64,000 bases of DNA, from NCBI GenBank assembly GCA_004009845.1, contig RMBW01000004.1, forward strand, positions 62,001-126,000, given 5' to 3'. Made by a program: the position numbers and the translations under genes. A model generated the notes under the pieces. It saw only the letters and a list, made by a program, of their open reading frames with translations, made no database searches and was not told the origin of the DNA. The stretch comes from Davidsoniella eucalypti (taxonomy: Eukaryota > Ascomycota > Sordariomycetes > Microascales > Ceratocystidaceae). Below are positions 57,599-64,000 of this stretch, piece by piece; the first letter of the stretch is position 1; the number at the start of each line of letters is the position of its first letter.

Positions 57599-60500
57599 TC
57601 ACTACACCTCAAAGCTTAGGGAGACACACTTAAACTCGACGGGCATTCTCTTTGAAGGTTCCAATTGGGGGCCTTGTCGCTGTACAGCGCCCTCCAAAGC
57701 CAACACAGGCCTAACCAGCCTACGTGTGCTCTACACTGTTAGCAATGCTAGTTTTTTTCTTTTTTTTTTTTCGCTAGTTCAACAGTCAGCATGTTCGCAC
57801 CGGGATGGGAGAAAGTCAATCGACCTCAAGTCACGACCTATCCGATACAAATACTTAATACAATACAATAGAAGCTAAACTACATAGCATACGGTAATAC
57901 CACACCCATTCGCTACCACGCCCCCCTTGGAAACCATAAACATAGACAGTGTACAGTAGGACCTGCCTACAACTACTCCTAGGATAAGTAGCACACGTAG
58001 CACCTGAAGTATCCAACATTTCAAGACTAGCGGGCCTTGAAACTATCGATGGGTACTTCTGTCTGGCATTCTCTTCTATCGCATTGTGCGCCTTCTACTG
58101 TTGTGTCCATACAAGATATGTACACTTCCGAAGAGGCGCTGGCTGCCTTTTTTTCCTTCCTCGAGAAAATATTCCCCATACATATCATTGCCTAACACCA
58201 CAAGAGGTTGGTGAGCGGCACAGAATCCTATTCTGGTCACATCACAAAGTAATATCCAAGGAAGAGCGGTTCCATAACAAAAGGGCAAAAAAGGCTGCTT
58301 ACTAGCTTACTATACAGAAGTGGAAAAGGGTCCCGAAAGCTGGCGGACTTGAAGGTATGAACCTCAGCACATAGTAAGGCAAAAATAGTGCTGATCACAC
58401 CTTGCATAACATCACTTCAATACATTACAGATAGATGCACAGATAAAAAGTCCGTATAACGTATATCCAGCCGGTACAAAGAGGTAACGTGAATCATTTT
58501 ATTCATGTTTAGCCATGACACCGCTTGTAGATTTGGTGCCAAGATACAGATACGATCACAGAACAAACTTGGCATCATTGATGAATCAATAGTCCAAATG
58601 TAGCTCTAATAATCTTCCAAAACAGCGGTGAAGTTTAGGATAAAAACACTAGATTCAGCCTTGAATGTCTCCCAAGAAGATATCAGCAGCAGCAAATTTA
58701 TTAATTTTTTTTCTCGCAGTAGTTAAACTGGAGAATTATTTTATTTTGATTTATTTAAAAACAAAAATACATGTCATATATTTTAGTCATGAAAAATGGA
58801 AATAATGGTCTTGTGAATCAATCAAGTCAGGCACCATATCATATTCTCGAGTATATCTAAGCTATAGAAATATACACAAAGTACGAATGGTCAATGAAGA
58901 CCAAAAAGTGAACCCCGGAAAATCATTGAAAAAAGAGCGATAGAACAGAGGATAAACAAAAGGGCAAGCCGAAGCAGTCGAACCTGATTGTAAATGACGA
59001 TCACAGCCCAAAGTCCCTATTATTCCGGGATATCTTCTCCATCAATCCACCAACTTATTTGCAGTGGTTAAGTCCGCATTTAGACTTGTTGGGTTTACAG
59101 TCAGTGCCATTCTTCTATGGTTGCTTTTTTGCCAATCTTGCTAGACCATCTCAATTTCATCACTTATCGTAATATCTATCGAGTTACATTCAATATACGC
59201 ACTCTTGTTAGTCGCGCGATCATCTATATAGTTGCAGGTTTCTACATATCTATTTCCAATCAATCAGGCTTGTAAAAAACGGCAAAGATACCAACATGAG
59301 AAGGGTTCCCATTTTACCAACCTTGGTACCAATCTTTCTATAATTCTGGGTTCTGTTCAATGATTTCACGTTCATCTTGTCCACATTCATTTGTATAGGA
59401 TTTTTGTGTGTTTTTTTATTCCTTTTTCCCGTTTTTCCAAAGCAAGGTCAAGACAAGAATTATAGTTTGACGCGATGCTTAAAAAGGGTTGGAAGTACAG
59501 ACAAAGAACGAATTGGAAACAGAAAAAGCGAACAATACAGACTTAATGTTATAAGTAGCTAAACATGAGATTCCCCATCTAATACATTGCCATTGTATGT
59601 ACACATGTGTGTGTGTGGCAGATTTCACGTGCTGTGATATGTCGAGTTCGCAAATACTTGCAGAAGCGAATCACATATAATAAAGGAGCCTTTATAAGAG
59701 ATCTGACTGTATAGTTGAAGATGTAAGTAGGGCGACTTGAGAATTTACATGCATGCTCCACTTTGTTTCTCCTCAGCACAGTTATGGAATTGTCTCGTCT
59801 TTTCTTTTTGAAATTTGCCACTAAAGAGTGAAGACAAACCCCCCCTTTTGTCAGTACCACGTGCTAAACAGTCTGTAGGTGATGTCATTATGTTTCAGTC
59901 CCGTCTTGATCTTCTCTTTTCCTTCTTTCATATGTATGTACGTCTTATTTTGACATTTAGGGAAGCTAAGGAGCACTATTGAAATGTCTGATACATACTT
60001 AATAAATGTATGTGCATATACAATGTGCCTACCTGTACATATCAGATTATTGTTGTTCTCACCCCTTGTATTTGGCGGACGAACAAAGGAAGTAAATGCC
60101 AACATGAGACACGTATTATTGGCAGTAATGTCAGGGCTGAAAATACGTCTTACCTTTTGAATTCCTTCGCACATCATATTAGTACAATGATTGTATGTCT
60201 ACTATAAAGGAAGGAGACCATTGTTTTTCAGATTGAGTAGATGTGCAGGACAAAAAAGTGCCATGCTCCTCAGCCTTGTCGTATAAATTCATACACAGTA
60301 CATATATATGCAAATTTCAAACTTTGACGTATCATGTTAAAATACATGCCCTTTTCATAATTTACAGACATATATAATTCCTGTTATATGTAGCTTAGAG
60401 GGCGGGGTATTTAATTTAAACTGGCACATTGCGGCAGCCAATTCCTTCCAAGTTTTATTCTTTATGATAAACTATTGTCATAACCCTATCCTCCTCTTCT

Positions 60501-62359
60501 TTATATATGGAATAGCCGGAAATATTGACTTAATGTGCAGTCCAGTATGTTTGCCTTGATAATCTTGTAAAGTTGCAGATATTTTGATCCTCCTGGAGTT
60601 AAAGTGCGAAATTATATTCTTCCTTTCACATTGCCTTTATAAAACTGAGCAACAAAAACCCTAATACTCGTAGTATTGTAACATAGGTTATTGATAAATG
60701 GTATGATGGACAAACTAAAGATGAAGCAGCGAATCGTTATACTTCACCAACTTGATGGTTGACGTTTGCCCTGCCTGTATAAGAAGACAAGGTAGGGGTT
60801 TATATATATTTACAGACTGGATATTATGCTACCATAGTGCACAAATAATGGTAACTGTGAGGTGATGTTATCCTTCACATGCTTTTGATCCTAATAAGAA
60901 ACTGACAGAGACCAAGGACTGCTGACGGTAGTATTTGTTATCGCATTACCATAGCCTGCTCTTTGGTTAATATTTAGTAGCTTGTTATGTCTATATTTGA
61001 TCTTGCCTATAAGAATATCAGATACCTACTATCCGCTACATAGTTGACATATAACCAAAACTTTGTCATTTTGGATTAAATTTATGACATGGAGCCTAAT
61101 TGCAATATATATATATTATATATCGTGAGATACTTGCATAATGATCTTTCCTTTGCTTGAATTCCGTTACATTACATTTTTGGTGGTTCGTTCTAGACTA
61201 GATAACGTTACTAGGACAATGGGATTCTCCGCACACATAATAGTAGTATAATGCACATAACCCAACATATCATATATCAGGCATTGATGCAGATACCAAG
61301 ACGAGAGTTTGACTTGATAGCATTAGTAGTAAAGCCTATATGTGTTTCTAGATAGGGGCAATACTGACTTGAGACTAAGGCAAGATACCCAATGATCTGT
61401 AGACTATACAAGTGCCATTATATAAACCCATCAAGATATATTAATACTGATAGTGTATACAAATGATCGACTTGTAACCGAATGAGATCGAAGTAGGTAT
61501 ATATGTGTCCCATAACATCTTCATAGCTCTATAGCTCCACAAGATTAATGAATTTAAATAATAATAATAAAAAGTATGTCCCATTTTTAGGTACTTGGAT
61601 CTATGTAATCCCTATGGAGGGAGACTTTGACCCATGAGTAATAGGACAGGCTCTACTTTTACTCGCTGTCAAATAGACACAGTGAACGGACTGTGTGAAA
61701 ACTGTCGGGACGGGTTTGATCATACGGATGCAATATAAGCTAATAAATCAAAATGCGAGGAATTATGGTTAAGAATACATAGCCTACAGCTAGGAATACA
61801 AGTATGATGTTCTCTAAGGACTAGGAGTGACTGAGACGAGTTATGTATGGTCGAAATCAAAAGTAATGGCGCGCGTTTGGTTGTGAATCGTTAGTCATTG
61901 CCGTTAGGACTAATCATTCAACTCTCTTTGCTCATCTATCAATAGTTGACGTGGGGTATTTGTATTGCCGTGATGAGTCGCGATGTTGTAGAGATATGTG
62001 TGGCGGTGGCTTGACCAAAAGCTGTGGCGTTATCGCCAGAACATGGGCTTTTTACCGCTATGTATCAAGGTTATCTCTCTTGGTATATAATTTTTGTTAG
62101 TGTCTATAGTAGGATAGCTAGTTACTCTGCAAAAGTAAGCGCCTGTCTCCCTCCTATCTACCGAATCATGCAGTTCCAGTACATCTTATCACCAACTACA
62201 TAATAGAGATAAACGTCACGGTATCAACCACAAGGTGTATAAGCGTAGTAGTGTACAAATGGATCCTTTGCGATGTCACCCACCTATGATTGTCAAGACA
62301 ATTCAATAATAGATTTAACCAGTCTTTATTTATTTTATTCATCTATTCTTATACTTCTA

Positions 62360-63395
62360 CTGTACAGAGTACAGCGGTTGGCATTTGTCGTAGGATCAGG
62401 GAGCAGATCGGTCTTTTACTAGTAACTCTCTGTTCTCACCATGTACTCAAGTATTATAACTATAATTATATTGAACACTGTATTAACCGATGTCATTATT
62501 ACCATTAACAACCCCTTGTTTATTTCTATAATCAGTGGGAAATGGTCACCATCTAGAGGCCTTGGTTGACTAAGAAGAAGGACAGTGACGAAATCTGTTG
62601 TGAGATGTTGGATTTGTGCGTATTGGAAAATTTCACGGTATGGCTATGATAAGTTGAAACCATAAGATCTATTTGATTTATGACTGTGTATATTAAAAAA
62701 CTATATATATTTAGGCTAATACCTCGTGTACATCCCAGTGGCAGCGATACCAACCTCACAACGAGTCTTTATAGAAACTAGGAGTTCATGAAGGTACTCC
62801 TTGCTAATATTGTCCCAAGCCTCTTAAACTGTATTTTGAAGTTCCTGCGGGTGAAGAGTCTCCAAGAAGCTTCTTTGGATATATAACTTCATCTCATGCC
62901 AGGCAGCTTCGATCAAGTTGAGGTCTGGTGAGAAAGGCAACCAATCTAGAACCGTAATACCACGAGATCAAAACGCTTCCATGGTTAGCATTATCTTGCA
63001 TGAAATGTAGACTTGAAATAATTGATCCACTTGTCATTGTTGGAGCTGTTGCAGTTGTCTTGAAATTCATGTTGTTCACGTGCCTCCTAGCTTCTGACAT
63101 CTTGGGGTTATTTGGGATCTTTCTTGAAGTCTAAGCTCCAGATCCGTTATTGTAGACATAATGGGTAGTTGTATAGTAGTATATTGGTATAACGGTATGG
63201 TGATATATCTGTACTGTTTAATCGTGCTGTGGTATACCTAGGAAGAAACAGTGTAAAGATGACTATTATTCAGAAAAGTGGGAGTTTGAAAAGTGGAGAA
63301 ACCTGAGCAGGTACAATGCCGAGAAGAGAGTTATAGCAAAAGACCGATCTGCGCCCTGATACTACGACAAAAGCCAACCGCTGTACTCTACACAG
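62360..63395 (-). mobile_element. Decayed, internally deleted Tc1/mariner-type transposon
   Basis: Inverted terminal repeats of about 82-86 bp (62360-62445 and about 63310-63395) begin CTGT and share GAGTACAGCGGTTGG, TTTGTCGTA, CAGATCGGTCTTTT and TAACTCTC with several mismatches. A TA lies outside the left end (62358-62359); the right side has TT, so the duplication is damaged. Inside, a short broken transposase is read on the minus strand. At 1036 bp it is shorter than intact elements. Its terminal repeats and flanks are related to those of the MITE at 36779-37267. Confidence 0.88.
62716..63159 (-). pseudogene. Tc1/mariner DDE transposase remnant
   Basis: Starts at the ATG at 63159 (MSTITDLELRLQERSQITPR). 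The middle, with the DNA-binding part and the first catalytic Asp, is missing. The remaining 3' part reads LHFMQDNANHGS (second Asp), then after a frameshift GITVLDWLPFSPDLNLIEAA with the third acidic residue, WHEMKLYI, an internal TAA at 62824-62826, and the typical tail RCEVGIAATGMYTRY. One frameshift, one stop and a deletion make it dead. Confidence 0.85.
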
Positions 63396-64000
63396 TTGTT
63401 GTCCCGTACTAAATGATTCGTGACAGGAGGGGTAAATCAAACTAAGAGCATGTATATATATCTGCGGCTTCTCTAATATAGAGCCCAAGAGCAAAAGAAG
63501 CTTTGATCATCTACTGACACAATCCCAACTGCGACATCGGTCCTCCAGTGTAACAAGCACTAGTCAAAGCTAGTTGCGGATATGATGTTTTAGTGCATGC
63601 TTTATTTTTGACAATTGTTTCGACGAATCTAAAACCCGATTCTCACCAATGGTTGTGGCGGCAAATGTGAAGTACCTAAGGCTGTACACAAACCCTAAAA
63701 CGAGACATGCATGTATCAAGGTTTATAAAAATCCATATCTGTCCAGCACAATGTTAGAGACTACAATAATATGTCTTGATCTGTAAGCCAGTACATACAA
63801 TACCTTTTGTCGGTCCAAAAGTGCCTTAAATAAAAGGAAATATGTGCACAAGCCAACATAGCATAAATGCACAATTATCACCGCTGTAATATTATTGCGA
63901 GTTTCTCAACAAGATGCTATACCTGACACACAAGGTTCAGTGCTCATAAAAGAAGTAACATCCAAGCCCTCATGTCCCTTTTCTTATGTCACAATATCTA
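63396..64000. other. Right-hand edge, no gene seen
   Basis: 600 bases of AT-rich DNA after the transposon relic. No domain, repeat or RNA gene is recognised. Confidence 0.5.

Larger units (their letters stand above)
53006..62359. other. Gene-free region, 9.3 kb
   Basis: The first kilobase is the promoter side of the Zn2Cys6 gene. The rest shows only short frames without domains on both strands. It contains the diverged direct-repeat pair (56122-56290 and 57421-57598), a 25-base poly-T run, a poly-C run near 57404, and becomes very AT-rich from 58.4 kb onward. No rRNA or tRNA was recognised. It may be a transposon-rich or subtelomere-like desert, or hold unrecognised noncoding RNAs. Confidence 0.5.

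Noticed and set aside
60655..60664. CCCTAA-type strings as telomere repeats (also near 56426 and 63692)
   Set aside because: Single copies only, no tandem array.
1..64000. Secondary-metabolite cluster, CRISPR array, rRNA or an integrated virus
   Set aside because: No PKS/NRPS/terpene synthase, spaced direct repeats, rRNA or viral gene was seen on reading through.

Overview
The window is eukaryotic and reads as a filamentous ascomycete (Pezizomycotina, probably Sordariomycetes; this placement is inference). Genes are split by short introns (57-104 nt, with two longer ones) that carry fungal-type GTRNGT donors, CTAAC/CTAAT branch sites and YAG acceptors. The proteins are typical of such fungi: GH131 secreted hydrolase, Zn2Cys6 regulator, Atg5, Sae2/CtIP, Nup85 and a seven-knuckle Gis2/CNBP protein. 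There are no bacterial-style operons. Intergenic DNA is long and AT-rich.

Layout. 1-10 kb: a 5'-truncated PLC-like phosphodiesterase (+) faces a flavin amine oxidase (-); after 3.9 kb without genes comes a Ubp3-type deubiquitinase (-). 12-17 kb: a Sae2/CtIP DNA-end-resection factor (-) diverges from a secreted GH131 enzyme (+). 19-28 kb: the zinc-knuckle gene (+) converges on Nup85 (-), which diverges from the glutathione-dependent formaldehyde dehydrogenase (+). 28-34.5 kb: no gene, but a tandem repeat and a tRNA-like fragment. 34.5-40 kb: a 71-aa AN1 zinc-finger protein (+), a MITE with perfect 81-bp inverted repeats, and an endonuclease III homologue (-). 40-46 kb: a graveyard with a Tad-like LINE relic, a broken acyl-CoA dehydrogenase fragment and a NACHT/NLR fragment, plus an intact four-TM membrane protein. 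46-53 kb: atg5 (+) converges on a 1457-aa Zn2Cys6 factor (-). 53-64 kb: no intact gene, a diverged direct-repeat pair, and a decayed Tc1/mariner copy whose ends and flanks match the MITE.

The genes do not form one pathway. Most are housekeeping genes (autophagy, nuclear pore, DNA repair, deubiquitination, formaldehyde/GSNO detoxification) placed among accessory DNA. I found no secondary-metabolite cluster and no convincing undescribed system. The most informative observations are the MITE/parent pair, a 20-nt microexon inside a zinc knuckle, an intron directly after a start codon, a GC-AG intron, an AN1 gene whose intron is open in frame, and the fragments in the 40-45 kb graveyard. Exon joins were made by eye from splice signals and reading-frame continuity.
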